Shown piece by piece: positions 8,758-19,040 of a stretch of 64,000 nucleotides of DNA. Numbering within the stretch: the stretch's first letter is position 1; each line of letters opens with the position of its first letter. This DNA is from Achromobacter sp. Bel (GTDB taxonomy: Bacteria > Pseudomonadota > Gammaproteobacteria > Burkholderiales > Burkholderiaceae_B), in assembly GCF_012928505.1 (NCBI RefSeq), contig NZ_JABBJN010000002.1, forward strand, positions 1 to 64,000, in the 5' to 3' direction. The notes under the pieces were generated by a model. The model was not told the origin of the DNA and did no database searches. It saw nothing but the letters and a program-made list of their open reading frames with translations. Made by a program: the position numbers and the translations under genes.

Positions 8758-9438
8758 ATGAAAATCCTGATCGTGCTGACTTCGCATGACACGCTGGGCG
8801 ACACTGGCCGCAAGACGGGCTTCTGGCTGGAAGAGTTCGCCGCGCCGTACTACGCGTTCGTGGACGCGGGCGCCGCCGTGACGCTGGTTTCGCCCCAGGG
8901 CGGCCAGCCGCCGCTGGACCCCAAAAGCGATGACCCGGACGCGCAGACCGACGCCACGCGGCGCTTTCGCCAGGACGGCGATGCGCAGCGCCGGTTGGCG
9001 TCGACGCTGCGGCTTGCCGACGTGCAGGCCGCCGACTACGACGCGGTGTTCTATCCCGGCGGCCATGGTCCGCTATGGGACCTGGCGGAAGACGCCAAGT
9101 CGGTGGGCCTGATCGAAACCATGCTGGCCGCGGGAAAGCCCGTGGCGGCGGTGTGCCATGCGCCCGGCGTGCTGCGCCACGCCAAGACCGCCGACGGCAA
9201 GCCGTTGGTGCAGGGACGCCAGGTCACCGGCTTTTCCAACGCCGAAGAGGCGGCGGTGCAGCTGACCGATGTGGTCCCGTTCCTGGTCGAAGACGAATTG
9301 ACCGGGCTGGGCGGCTTATACAGCAGCGGGCCGGACTGGCAGCCCCATGTGGTCAGCGATGGCTTGCTGGTCACCGGGCAGAACCCGGCATCGTCCGTCG
9401 GTGTGGCGCAAGCCTTGCTGGAACGGTTGAAGAACTGA
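8758..9438 (+). CDS. DJ-1/PfpI-family protein (type 1 glutamine amidotransferase fold)
   Basis: 226 residues. The nucleophile elbow AAVCHAPGVL (Cys near residue 136) and YPGGHGPLWDL (~100-110) identify the DJ-1/PfpI superfamily. KTGFWLEEFAAPYYAF near residue 20 is typical of the Hsp31-like/glyoxalase III side branch, as is the Glu in that segment. Members act as glyoxalases, deglycases or stress chaperones. Because it follows a reductase for reactive enones, a role in detoxifying carbonyl compounds is a reasonable inference. The exact activity cannot be decided. Confidence 0.85.
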   Translation: MKILIVLTSHDTLGDTGRKTGFWLEEFAAPYYAFVDAGAAVTLVSPQGGQPPLDPKSDDPDAQTDATRRFRQDGDAQRRLASTLRLADVQAADYDAVFYPGGHGPLWDLAEDAKSVGLIETMLAAGKPVAAVCHAPGVLRHAKTADGKPLVQGRQVTGFSNAEEAAVQLTDVVPFLVEDELTGLGGLYSSGPDWQPHVVSDGLLVTGQNPASSVGVAQALLERLKN

Positions 9439-9461
9439 CATCTGTTTGGTCAGCATTGCTG

Positions 9462-9499
9462 CGCAGTGTGTCAGAATTGCTACTTTCTGACACACTGCG
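9462..9499. promoter_or_regulatory. Perfect 15-bp inverted repeat before the HD-GYP gene
   Basis: CGCAGTGTGTCAGAA (9462-9476) and its exact complement TTCTGACACACTGCG (9485-9499) are separated by TTGCTACT. It lies 23 bp after the DJ-1 gene stop and 34 bp before the HD-GYP start. No T-run follows on the plus strand, so it is not a typical intrinsic terminator. It could be a leader-RNA hairpin or a protein operator controlling the HD-GYP gene. Confidence 0.55.
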
Positions 9500-9533
9500 T
9501 GCCGTTCCGCTGCAACGCCACGCATCTTTCCTG

Positions 9534-10133
9534 ATGCCCCCAGACGTACCCGAATACCCCGACGGTTCCTGTGTGGCCGCGCTGTTCGCCGCCATGCAGG
9601 TGCGTGACCCGGCCACAGGCCGGCATTGCGACCGGGTGGTCGCGCTGAGTGTGGCGCTGGCCGAGGCCTGCGGCCTGCCCGAACCCGAGCAAGCGGCCGT
9701 GGCCGTCGCCGCCAGGCTGCATGATGTGGGCAAGATCGGCACGCCCGACCGCGTGCTGTTTTCCCCCAAGCGCCTGAACCCCGACGAATGGGAAATCATG
9801 AAGTCGCATGCCGCCACCGGCGCCGACATCATCATGCAAAGTGCGATGCCGCAACGCGAGCTGATCGCGCACGCGGTGCGCCATCATCACGAACACTTCG
9901 ACGGTTCCGGCTACCCGGCCGGCTTGTCGGGCCACGATATCCCGCTGCATTCGCGCATCATTTCGCTGGCGGATTCCTACGATGCGCTGGGCGACACGCG
10001 CCCCTACCACCCGGCGCGTTCACACGCCGAGATCATGCGCATCCTGAACCGCGAGGCCGGATCCAAGTGCGATCCGGACCTGCTGCGGCTGTTCGAAGCG
10101 ATGATATTGAAAAGCCCGTTGCGCGTGCCGTAG
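9534..10133 (+). CDS. HD-GYP domain phosphohydrolase (probable c-di-GMP phosphodiesterase)
   Basis: 199 residues that are almost only an HD-GYP domain. The HD motif is in RLHDVGKIG (~63-71), the second metal-ligand region is around HAVRHHHEHFDGSGYPAG (~115-132, GYP signature intact), and LADSYDALGDTRPYHPA closes the domain. HD-GYP proteins hydrolyse cyclic di-GMP. No sensory or receiver domain is attached, so regulation must come through expression or partners. I chose ATG 9534; the frame is open further upstream, but that region overlaps the preceding gene and contains the large inverted repeat. Confidence 0.85.
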   Translation: MPPDVPEYPDGSCVAALFAAMQVRDPATGRHCDRVVALSVALAEACGLPEPEQAAVAVAARLHDVGKIGTPDRVLFSPKRLNPDEWEIMKSHAATGADIIMQSAMPQRELIAHAVRHHHEHFDGSGYPAGLSGHDIPLHSRIISLADSYDALGDTRPYHPARSHAEIMRILNREAGSKCDPDLLRLFEAMILKSPLRVP

Positions 10134-10143
10134 CGGCACGCGC
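10121..10143. terminator. Hairpin between convergent genes, with a stop codon as its loop
   Basis: GCGCGTGCCG (10121-10130) pairs perfectly with CGGCACGCGC (10134-10143); the 3-nt loop TAG is the stop codon of the HD-GYP gene. It sits 5 bp before the glpD stop on the other strand, so it could end transcription of both convergent genes. No T-tract is present, so the terminator role is inferred from position only. Confidence 0.45.
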
Positions 10144-10148
10144 CGGCA

Positions 10149-11747
10149 TCATTTCAGGCGATAGTTGGCCGCGACCACGGCCAGGCTTTGCAGCGTGCGC
10201 TGCTGCCAGGCGGCGTCGTGGCCCAGTTCTTCGGCCAGGATGCGCGCCACTTCCGGGGCGGCCAGCATCGCGGCTTCGCTGTCCAGGAATAGCGCGCGGT
10301 TGCGGCGGGCCAGCACGTCTTCGGCGCTGCGCGCCAACTCGAAACGCGCGGCGAAACGCACATGTGCTTCGGACAGGCCGCTGGCATTGACCAGCATGCG
10401 GTCCGCGCCGGGCAGCGCTTTCAGGGTCGCCAGGTCGCTGCCGTAGTAGCTGTCCGGCGTGCCGGCGTGCTCCTGCGAAGGCGCGAGGCCCGACGCGCCG
10501 TGCAGCGGCAGCGATTCGGTGCGGCAGGTGGCCTGCGTCAGCAGCTGATGCTGGATGGCGGTGTCCACCACGTCTTGCGCCATGCGGCGGTACGTCGTCC
10601 ACTTGCCGCCCGTCACCGTCACCAGCCCGGCGTTGGACACCAGGATGGTGTGTTCGCGGGACAGTTGCTTGGTCGAGGCGTCGCCCGTGGCCTTGACCAG
10701 CGGACGCAGGCCGGCCCAGACGCTGGTGACGTCGTCGCGCGTAGGCTTGCGGCTGAGGTAGCGCGCGGCCGTGCCCAGAATGAAGTCCACGTCCTGGGCG
10801 CCGGCTTCCGGATCCAGCGGCAGGTCGTCGCGCGGCGTGTCGGTCGTGCCCACGATGGTGTGGCCGTTCCATGGCACGACGAACAGCACGCGGCCGTCAT
10901 CGGTCTTGGGGATCAGGATGGCGCGCTTGCCGGGCAGGAAGTCGCGCGGCAGGGTCAGGTGTACGCCCTGGCTGGGGGCGACCATGGTCGGTGCGTTCTT
11001 GTCTTCCATGCGGCGCACGGCATCCACCCAGACGCCGGTGGCGTTGATCACGCAACGGGCGCGCAGCGAGAAGCTGGCGCCGCCGATCACGTCTTGCGCG
11101 GTCACGCCGTCGACCTTCCCGTTGCTGGTCGTCAGGCCCGTGGCGCGCACGTAGTTCACCGCCGTGCCGCCCAGGTCGAAGAGCGTGCGCATCAGGCTCA
11201 TGGCCAGGCGTGCGTCGTCGAACTGGCCGTCGTAGTACAGGACGCCGCCCTTCAGGCCGCGGCCATTGACGTTTTCCGCCAGCGTCGGCGCGTTGGCCAG
11301 GGTGTCGCGGCGCGACAGCCAGCGGCTGGGCGCCAGGTTCAGTTTGCCGGCCAGCATGTCGTACATCTTCAGGCCGATGCCGTAGAAGGGTTGGTCCGTC
11401 CAGTTGTACGCGGGCACGACGAAACCCAGCGGCCACACCAGATGCGGCGCGTTGCGGTTGAGCAGGCCGCGCTCGTGCAGCGCCTCGCGCACCAGGCTGA
11501 TGTTGCCTTGGGCCAGATAACGCACGCCGCCATGCACCAGTTTGGTGGCTTTGCTGGACGTGCCCTTGGCAAAGTCGGCGCCTTCGATCAGCAGTGTGCG
11601 GTAGCCGCGCGAGGCGGCATCGACGGCGGTGCCCAGGCCGGTCGCGCCGCCGCCGATGACGATGACGTCCCAGGAGGGCGTGTTGTCCAGGGTGGACAAC
11701 AGGCGGTTGCGGTCGGGCGGAGTGACGTTGGCTAGCGGTTGGTTCAT
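10149..11747 (-). CDS. glpD: Glycerol-3-phosphate dehydrogenase, aerobic (GlpD)
   Basis: 532 residues, the usual length for GlpD. It has the FAD-binding motif DVIVIGGGATGLGTAVDAASRG (~28-49), the family segment KGTSSKATKLVHGGVRYLAQG (~62-82), and a C-terminal DAO_C-like domain. It oxidises sn-glycerol-3-phosphate to dihydroxyacetone phosphate at the inner membrane and passes electrons to quinone. It lies 91 bp downstream of glpR and near the glycerol ABC transporter, so uptake and oxidation of glycerol are encoded together. glpK is not in the window. Confidence 0.95.
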   Translation of the reverse strand: MNQPLANVTPPDRNRLLSTLDNTPSWDVIVIGGGATGLGTAVDAASRGYRTLLIEGADFAKGTSSKATKLVHGGVRYLAQGNISLVREALHERGLLNRNAPHLVWPLGFVVPAYNWTDQPFYGIGLKMYDMLAGKLNLAPSRWLSRRDTLANAPTLAENVNGRGLKGGVLYYDGQFDDARLAMSLMRTLFDLGGTAVNYVRATGLTTSNGKVDGVTAQDVIGGASFSLRARCVINATGVWVDAVRRMEDKNAPTMVAPSQGVHLTLPRDFLPGKRAILIPKTDDGRVLFVVPWNGHTIVGTTDTPRDDLPLDPEAGAQDVDFILGTAARYLSRKPTRDDVTSVWAGLRPLVKATGDASTKQLSREHTILVSNAGLVTVTGGKWTTYRRMAQDVVDTAIQHQLLTQATCRTESLPLHGASGLAPSQEHAGTPDSYYGSDLATLKALPGADRMLVNASGLSEAHVRFAARFELARSAEDVLARRNRALFLDSEAAMLAAPEVARILAEELGHDAAWQQRTLQSLAVVAANYRLK

Positions 11748-11838
11748 AAGTCGTTGCGGCGGCGCCGCCAGGTAAAGGCGTGGTTGTCGTATGCGGGCAG
11801 CCGGAGGCGGGCGGTGGGCCCGGGGCCGGCTCGCCGGT

Positions 11839-12666
11839 TCAAGCGTCGGATGCCGAAGTATTCGTGGAGGCCGCCGCGGCAGTTGCGCCTGCCGCGTTCG
11901 GCGCTGCCGCCACGTCGCAGCGCACGCCGGAATCCAGCAGCACTTGCGCCAGCGGCTCTTGTGGATGCGCGTCGGTGAAGAAGCGGTCGATCTGCGAAAT
12001 GTGCGCCAGTTCCACCATGGCCTGGCGCTTGAACTTGCTGCTGTCGGCCGCCAGCCAGACTTCGCGCGACTGTTCGATGATGGTTCGCGCCACGCGCACT
12101 TCGCGGAAGTCGTAGTCGCGCAGCGTGCCGTCGGCTTCGATGCCCGAAATACCGATCAGCCCGATATCCACCTTGAACTGGCGGATGAAGTCCATGGTGG
12201 CTTCCCCGACGATGCCGCGGTCGCGCGAACGCACCACGCCGCCGGCCACGATGACTTCGCAGTCGGGGTTGTCGGACAGGATGTCCGCCACATGCAGGTT
12301 GTTCGTGATGACGCGCAGGCCGCGGTGGCGCAGCAGGGCGCGCGCGATCGCCTCGGTGGTGGTGCCGATATTCAGAATCAGCGAACAGCCGTCGGGCACG
12401 GCGCGCGCCACCGCTTCCGCGATGCGTTGCTTGCCGGCTGCGTGCAGGCCCTGGCGCTTGCGATAGGCGATGTTCTCGATGGTCGAGGCCTCGATGCGCA
12501 CGCCGCCGTGAAAGCGCGACAGCAGGCCGGCTTCGGAAAGGATGTTCACGTCGCGCCGCACGGTCTGCAGCGTGACGTCAAAGCGTTTGGCCAGCTCTTC
12601 GATCGATGCCGAGCCCTGGGCTCGCACCATTTCGATCAAAGCGCTTTGTCGTGGATTCAGTGTCAT
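11839..12666 (-). CDS. glpR: DeoR-family repressor of glycerol genes (GlpR)
   Basis: 275 residues. The DeoR helix-turn-helix spans ~1-55 (RQSALIEMVRAQGSASIEELAKRF, VTLQTVRRDVNILSEAGLLSRFHGG). The DeoR_C sugar-phosphate-sensing domain follows (LILNIGTTTEAIARAL, VIVAGGVVRSRDRGIVGEATM). GlpR senses glycerol-3-phosphate. The start is ATG 12666; upstream in-frame sequence overlaps the promoter. The C-terminus ends in an Ala/Thr/Ser-rich tail (AAAPNAAGATAAAAS) beyond the domain. It is divergent from the glpSTPQ-V operon and precedes glpD, so it probably controls both sides. Confidence 0.9.
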   Translation of the reverse strand: MTLNPRQSALIEMVRAQGSASIEELAKRFDVTLQTVRRDVNILSEAGLLSRFHGGVRIEASTIENIAYRKRQGLHAAGKQRIAEAVARAVPDGCSLILNIGTTTEAIARALLRHRGLRVITNNLHVADILSDNPDCEVIVAGGVVRSRDRGIVGEATMDFIRQFKVDIGLIGISGIEADGTLRDYDFREVRVARTIIEQSREVWLAADSSKFKRQAMVELAHISQIDRFFTDAHPQEPLAQVLLDSGVRCDVAAAPNAAGATAAAASTNTSASDA

Positions 12667-12680
12667 AGACGAATGATAAA

Positions 12681-12760
12681 ACAACAAAAGCGAAAAATAA
12701 TGCCGCAGTGCAAGATTGTTTTTTGTTCGCTTCTTGAGTAAAACGCACAAAAAACGAAAG
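12681..12760. promoter_or_regulatory. Probable GlpR operators in the glpR-glpS divergent region
   Basis: The AT-rich stretch repeats a CGAAA/TTCG-type core: AACAAAAGCGAAAAA (12683-12697), TTTTTTGTTCGCTTC (12719-12733, same core in reverse orientation) and CACAAAAAACGAAAG (12746-12760). GlpR of E. coli recognises half-sites built around TTCG/CGAA, so these are good candidates for binding sites between the two divergent transcripts. Exact promoters were not assigned. Confidence 0.5.
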
Positions 12761-12877
12761 CCATCTGAAAGAGTATGCTCATCCTGCTGCGCTCGCAGGC
12801 GCACAGGCGGGACCGCTGTACCGAATACCGAAGTCCGTGTCAAAAATAGGGACGTATAAGTAGGTAGAGGAGACTAG

Positions 12878-13962
12878 ATGCAGCTGACCTTGGACAGGAT
12901 TGCTTTGCGGGCCGGCTCGCAGACGCACCTGACACCCATGAGTCTGGCTCCCGTTCCGGGCGCCATGACGGTGCTGCTGGGGGTGACCCTGGCCGGCAAG
13001 ACCTCCCTGATGCGCATCATGGCCGGACTGGACCGGCCCACCGAGGGCCGGGTGCTGGTGGACGGCGCCGACGTGACCGGGGTGCCGGTGCGCCAGCGCA
13101 ACGTCGCCATGGTCTACCAGCAGTTCATCAATTACCCGTCGATGTCGGTCTACGACAACATCGCGTCGCCGCTGAAACTGCGCGGGGAACGGGACATCCG
13201 CGAAAAAGTCCGCGCCATGGCGGCGCGCCTGCATATCGAGCACCTGCTTGAACGCTACCCTTCGGAACTGTCCGGCGGGCAGCAGCAGCGCGTGGCGCTG
13301 GCCCGGGCCCTGGTCAAGGACGCGCCCTTGATCCTGCTGGACGAGCCGCTGGTCAACCTGGACTACAAGCTGCGCGAAGAGCTGCGCGACGAACTGTCCG
13401 AATTGTTCGCCGAAGGGCGGTCGACAGTGGTCTACGCCACGACCGAGCCCGGCGAAGCGCTGTTGCTGGGCGGCCATACCGCCGTGCTGGACGCGGGCGA
13501 ACTGCTGCAATACGGGCCCACGGCCGAGGTCTTTCACCGGCCCAATTCCATCCGGGTGGCGCGCGCCTTCAGCGACCCGCCCATGAACCTGTTCGCCGCG
13601 CGCCGCACGGACGCGGGCTTCGTCCTGGAAGGCCAGATGGCGGTGGCGCGCGACTTGCCGCCCGGCACGGGCGCGGACCTGACTGCCGGCCTGCGCGCCG
13701 GGGCGTTGGATATCGAGCCGCGTCCCGGCCACATCGGCCTGCCCGGCGTGGTGAAGCTGGCGGAAATCTCCGGCTCGGACACCTTCGTTCATGCCGAAAC
13801 GGCGGCCGGCAATGTCGTCGCGCAATTGCCGGGCGTGCACCGGTATACGCTGGACCAGCGCGTCGAGCTGTATTTCGACCCGGCGCAGACCTATGCCTTT
13901 GGCGCCGATGGCGCGCTCTTGGCCGCGCCACGGCAAGCCGCCGGCGCGGGGGAGGCAGCCTG

Positions 13963-13963
<1 letters not shown>
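12878..13963 (+). CDS. glpS: Glycerol ABC transporter ATPase, GlpS-like
   Basis: 361 residues of the MalK/UgpC type: an N-terminal ATPase plus a C-terminal TOBE-like regulatory domain. Walker A is the unusual GVTLAGKTS (~46-54), the signature LSGGQQQRVALARAL is intact, and Walker B is LILLDEPLVNLD. The H-loop position reads VVYATTEPGEA, so the conserved His is replaced. It pairs with the next gene product to drive glycerol uptake, as in the rhizobial GlpSTPQV system. First gene of the operon, 211 bp from glpR. Its stop and the next ATG share one base (TGATG). Confidence 0.88.
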
Positions 13964-15047
<1,084 letters not shown>

Positions 15048-15051
<4 letters not shown>

Positions 15052-15938
15052 AACCTATCGATCACCGGGCCTGGTTCCTGGTTCTTCCCGTGGTGCTGTG
15101 CGTGGCGTTCTCGGCCATCCTGCCGCTGATGACCATCGTCAATTATTCGGTGCAGGACATTATCTCCCCCGATCGCCGCGTCTTCGTCGGCACGGAATGG
15201 TTCGCCGCCGTCCTGCAGGACGAGGAGCTGCATGGCGCCTTGTTCCGGCAGATCGGCTTTTCGCTGGCGGTGCTGGCTATCGAGATCCCGCTGGGCATCC
15301 TGCTGGCGCTATCGATGCCCGCCAGCGGCTGGCGCGCTTCCGCCGTGCTGGTGATCATCGCGCTGTCGCTGCTGATCCCCTGGAACGTCGTCGGCACCAT
15401 CTGGCAGGTGTTCGGCCGCACCGACATCGGCCTGCTGGGCGCCACCTTGTCGTGGCTGGGCGTGGACTACAACTACACCGGCAACGACGTGGATGCCTGG
15501 GTGACGGTGCTGGTGATGGACGTCTGGCATTGGACGCCGCTGGTCGCGCTGCTGTGCTATGCGGGCCTGCGGGCCATTCCTGACGCCTACTACCAGGCCG
15601 CCCGCATCGACGGCGCGTCGCGGCTGGCCGTGTTCCGCTACATCCAGCTGCCCAAGATGCGCGGGGTGCTGATGATCGCGGTGCTGCTGCGCTTCATGGA
15701 CAGTTTCATGATCTATACCGAGCCCTTCGTATTGACCGGCGGCGGGCCGGGCAACGCCACCACGTTCCTGTCGCAGTACCTGACGCAGAAGGCCGTGGGC
15801 CAGTTCGACCTGGGGCCGGCTGCGGCGTTTTCGATCATCTACTTCCTGATCATCCTGCTGCTGTGCTTCATCCTCTACAACTGGATGCAGCGCGCGGGCA
15901 CGGCGGGCGGCGTCGACGAGGAGCGTGCGAATGCGTGA
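15048..15938 (+). CDS. glpP: Glycerol ABC transporter permease, GlpP-like
   Basis: 296 residues with six predicted membrane helices and the binding-protein-dependent permease EAA-type loop (DAYYQAARIDGASRLAVFRYIQLPKMRGVL, ~184-213) that docks on the ATPases. MalF/UgpA group. The first helix, FLVLPVVLCVAFSAILPLM, starts near residue 8. Translationally coupled to glpT (4-bp overlap) and to glpQ (8-bp overlap). Role: half of the inner-membrane channel for glycerol. Confidence 0.9.
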
Positions 15939-16743
15939 CCAATCCACCTGGTGGCGTTCCGCCTTCCTGATCCTGTACCTGGTGTTCGCCATCCTGCCGC
16001 TGTACTGGATGCTGAACATGTCGTTCAAGACGAATACCGAGATCGTCAGCACCCTGACCCTGTGGCCGCGCGATTTCACGTTCGAGCACTACCGTACGAT
16101 CTTCACGGACCCGGCCTGGTATTCGGGTTACATCAATTCGCTGATCTATGTGGTGATCAACACCGTGATCTCGCTGGCCGTCGCGCTGCCCGCCGCCTAC
16201 GCATTTTCGCGCTACCGCTTCATCGGCGACAAGCACGTGTTCTTCTGGCTGCTGACCAACCGCATGACGCCGCCCGCCGTGTTCCTGCTGCCGTTCTTCC
16301 AGTTGTACAGCTCGTTCGGGCTGATGGACACGCATCTGGCCGTGGCGTTGGCGCACCTGGTGTTCAACGTGCCGTTGGCCGTGTGGATCCTGGAAGGCTT
16401 CATGTCCGGCGTGCCGCGCGAAATCGACGAGACCGCCTATGTCGACGGCTATTCCTTTCCGCGCTTTTTCCTGACGATCTTCCTGCCGCTGATCAAGTCG
16501 GGCGTGGGCGTGGCGGCGTTCTTCTGCTTCATGTTCAGTTGGGTGGAACTGCTGCTGGCGCGCACGCTGACGTCGGTCAACGCGAAACCCATCGTGGCCA
16601 CCATGACCCGCACCGTGTCGGCCTCCGGCATGGACTGGGGCGTGCTGGCGGCGGCGGGCGTCCTGACCATCGTGCCGGGCGGCATTGTCATCTGGTTCGT
16701 GCGGCACTACATCGCGAAGGGCTTCGCGATGGGCCGGGTTTAG
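15931..16743 (+). CDS. glpQ: Glycerol ABC transporter permease, GlpQ-like
   Basis: 270 residues, MalG/UgpE-type permease. Membrane helices are visible (FLILYLVFAILPLYWMLNM at the start, VVINTVISLAVALPAAYAF), and the cytoplasmic EAA-type loop is EIDETAYVDGYSFPRFFLTIFLPLI (~156-180). I chose ATG 15931 because GAGGAG at 15918-15923 is well spaced from it, while a GTG 6 bp earlier is too close. The start lies inside the end of glpP. The symbol follows the ABC nomenclature and does not mean the phosphodiesterase GlpQ. Confidence 0.9.
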   Translation: MRDQSTWWRSAFLILYLVFAILPLYWMLNMSFKTNTEIVSTLTLWPRDFTFEHYRTIFTDPAWYSGYINSLIYVVINTVISLAVALPAAYAFSRYRFIGDKHVFFWLLTNRMTPPAVFLLPFFQLYSSFGLMDTHLAVALAHLVFNVPLAVWILEGFMSGVPREIDETAYVDGYSFPRFFLTIFLPLIKSGVGVAAFFCFMFSWVELLLARTLTSVNAKPIVATMTRTVSASGMDWGVLAAAGVLTIVPGGIVIWFVRHYIAKGFAMGRV

Positions 16744-16758
16744 GGGGAGGGGCGCGAT

Positions 16759-17067
16759 ATGTTCAGCTGGATGGTCTGGACCACACCCGTCGCCGTGTTC
16801 TTCACCTGCATCGTGCTGATGCTGATCGGCATGACGGTCTGGGAATTGAAATCGCCCACGGTCGAGCGCAAGGGCTTCCTGCCGTTGCGCACCACCCGGG
16901 GCGACAGGCTGTTCATCGGCCTGATGGCCGCAGCCTGGGTGAACCTGGCGTTCCTGGGGTTCGGCCAAAAGGCGGTGGAATGGTTTTCGCTGGATGAGCC
17001 GCCATCGGTGTGGATCAGCTTCGTGCTGTCCATGCTGCTGTTGGCCTTCATTATGAGGAAAGGCTGA
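16759..17067 (+). CDS. DUF2160 small membrane protein of the glycerol transporter operon
   Basis: 102 residues with three hydrophobic segments (VFFTCIVLMLIGMTVWEL, LFIGLMAAAWVNLAFLGFG, WISFVLSMLLLAFIM). It has the size and features of DUF2160 proteins, which are regularly found between the permeases and the binding protein of glycerol ABC loci. Its function is not established; a helper of the permease pair is an inference from conserved position. It starts 15 bp after glpQ with a GGGGAGG site nearby. Confidence 0.8.
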   Translation: MFSWMVWTTPVAVFFTCIVLMLIGMTVWELKSPTVERKGFLPLRTTRGDRLFIGLMAAAWVNLAFLGFGQKAVEWFSLDEPPSVWISFVLSMLLLAFIMRKG

Positions 17068-17172
17068 AGGGGCGTTTCGATCCCTCAATTGGTTCAAGGA
17101 CTACGGGCCCGCATCTTCCCCGGCCAGAGGTCCGCAGCAAAAGATGGGGAAGGCCATTCGAGGAGACAGGTC

Positions 17173-18903
17173 ATGAAATTGCGCATGCATGCCATGGCAG
17201 CCGCTATCGCCCTGATCGGGACGTCAGGGGCGTGGGCCGGCGAGCCGGAAGCGAAGAAGTGGGTGGATGCCGAGTTCCAGCCATCAACGTTGTCCAAAGA
17301 CCAGCAGATGGCGGAAATGAAGTGGTTCATGGACGCCGCCGCCAAACTCCGTGCCAAGGGCGTCAATGAAATCAGCGTCGTATCCGAAACCATCACCACG
17401 CACGAGTACGAATCCAAGACGCTGGCCAAGGCGTTTAGTGAAATCACCGGCATCAAAGTCAACCACGACCTGATCCAGGAAGGCGACGTCGTCGAGAAAC
17501 TGCAGACCTCCATGCAGTCCGGAAAGTCCATCTACGACGGCTGGATCTCGGACTCCGACCTGATTGGCACCCACTATCGCTACGGCGCCATCCTGCCGCT
17601 GTCGGACTACATGGCTGGGGCCGGCCGCGAATGGACCAACCCCAACCTGGACATCAAGGATTTCATCGGCACCAAGTTCACCACCGCGCCCGACGGCAAG
17701 CTGTACCAGCTGCCCGACCAGCAGTTCGCCAATGTGTACTGGTTCCGCGCCGACTGGTTCGCCCGCCAGGACCTGAAAGACAAGTTCAAGGCGAAGTACG
17801 GATACGACCTGGGCGTGCCCACCAACTGGTCCGCCTACGAGGACATCGCCGACTTCTTCTCCAACGACGTCAAGGAGATCGATGGCAAGAAGGTCTACGG
17901 CCACATGGACTACGGCAAGAAGGACCCGTCGCTGGGCTGGCGCTTCACCGATGCGTGGCTGTCCATGGCCGGCGCCGCCGATAAGGGCTTGCCCAACGGC
18001 ATGCCTGTGGACGAATGGGGCATCCGCGTCGCCGACGACAAATGCACCCCGGTGGGCGCGTCGGTCTCGCGGGGCGGCGCGACCAACAGTCCGGCCGCCG
18101 TCTACGCGTTGACGAAGTACATCGACTGGATGAAGAAGTACGCGCCGCAGCAGGCCATGGGCATGACGTTCTCGGAATCCGGCCCCGTTCCGGCGCAGGG
18201 CCAGATCGCCCAGCAGATCTTCTGGTACACGGCGTTTACCGCCGACATGACCAAGAAGGGCCTGCCGGTCGTCAACGACGACGGCACCCCGAAATGGCGC
18301 ATGGCCCCGTCGCCTTACGGTCCGTACTGGAAGGACGGCATGCAGAACGGCTACCAGGACGTGGGTTCATGGACGTTCTTCAAGTCCACCAACCCCGACA
18401 AGATGGCCGCCGCGTGGTTATACGCGCAGTTCGTCACGTCGAAGTCGGTGTCGCTGAAGAAATCCATCACTGGCCTGACCTTCATCCGCGACAGCGACAT
18501 TCATAGCGACTTCTTCACCAAGAACGCGGCGAACTACGGCGGCCTGATCGAGTTCTACCGCAGCCCCGCCCGCGTGGCATGGACGCCCACGGGCAACAAC
18601 GTGCCGGACTATCCGAAGCTGGCGCAACTGTGGTGGAAGAACGTCGCCACGGCCGTCACGGGCGAAAAGACCCCGCAAGCCGCGATGGACAACCTGGCCA
18701 ATGAAATGGACCAGGTGATGGCGCGCCTGGAGCGGGCAGGGATGGCGCAATGCGCGCCGAAGCTGAACGCCAAGAGCGACCCCGGCAAGTGGCTGTCGGA
18801 TCAGCATGCGCCCTGGAAGAAACTGGCGAACGAGAAGCCCAAGGGCGAGACCATTCCTTATGAAAAGCTGCTGGCGGCCTGGAAGGAGGGCAAGGTCCGG
18901 TAG
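17173..18903 (+). CDS. glpV: Glycerol ABC transporter periplasmic binding protein, GlpV-like
   Basis: 576 residues, long for a solute-binding protein but normal for this group. A Sec signal is visible (MKLRMHAMAAAIALIGTSGAWA, cut after AWA). The family-1 solute-binding body follows (KTLAKAFSEITGIKVNHDLIQEGDVVEKLQ). I chose ATG 17173, which follows GAGGAGACAGG; upstream in-frame sequence has no signal-like character. It captures glycerol in the periplasm for GlpPQ. Last gene of the operon; 138 bp then follow without a gene. Confidence 0.9.
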   Translation: MKLRMHAMAAAIALIGTSGAWAGEPEAKKWVDAEFQPSTLSKDQQMAEMKWFMDAAAKLRAKGVNEISVVSETITTHEYESKTLAKAFSEITGIKVNHDLIQEGDVVEKLQTSMQSGKSIYDGWISDSDLIGTHYRYGAILPLSDYMAGAGREWTNPNLDIKDFIGTKFTTAPDGKLYQLPDQQFANVYWFRADWFARQDLKDKFKAKYGYDLGVPTNWSAYEDIADFFSNDVKEIDGKKVYGHMDYGKKDPSLGWRFTDAWLSMAGAADKGLPNGMPVDEWGIRVADDKCTPVGASVSRGGATNSPAAVYALTKYIDWMKKYAPQQAMGMTFSESGPVPAQGQIAQQIFWYTAFTADMTKKGLPVVNDDGTPKWRMAPSPYGPYWKDGMQNGYQDVGSWTFFKSTNPDKMAAAWLYAQFVTSKSVSLKKSITGLTFIRDSDIHSDFFTKNAANYGGLIEFYRSPARVAWTPTGNNVPDYPKLAQLWWKNVATAVTGEKTPQAAMDNLANEMDQVMARLERAGMAQCAPKLNAKSDPGKWLSDQHAPWKKLANEKPKGETIPYEKLLAAWKEGKVR

Positions 18904-19040
18904 GGCAGCACGGGACCGTAGGAGGGGTGTGGCGCGAGAAGTTCGTGTTGCCCCCATCCTACGTTTCTCTTCGACGCGCCGATGGGATAATCGCCACCTG
19001 TACGATTCCTCTTGGTTTCTTTTCAGGTCTTCCATTCCGC

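Noticed and set aside
15868-17097. A 409-codon minus frame opposite glpQ and DUF2160
   Set aside because: His/Gln/Arg-rich shadow; the plus strand has coherent transporter genes with overlapping starts.
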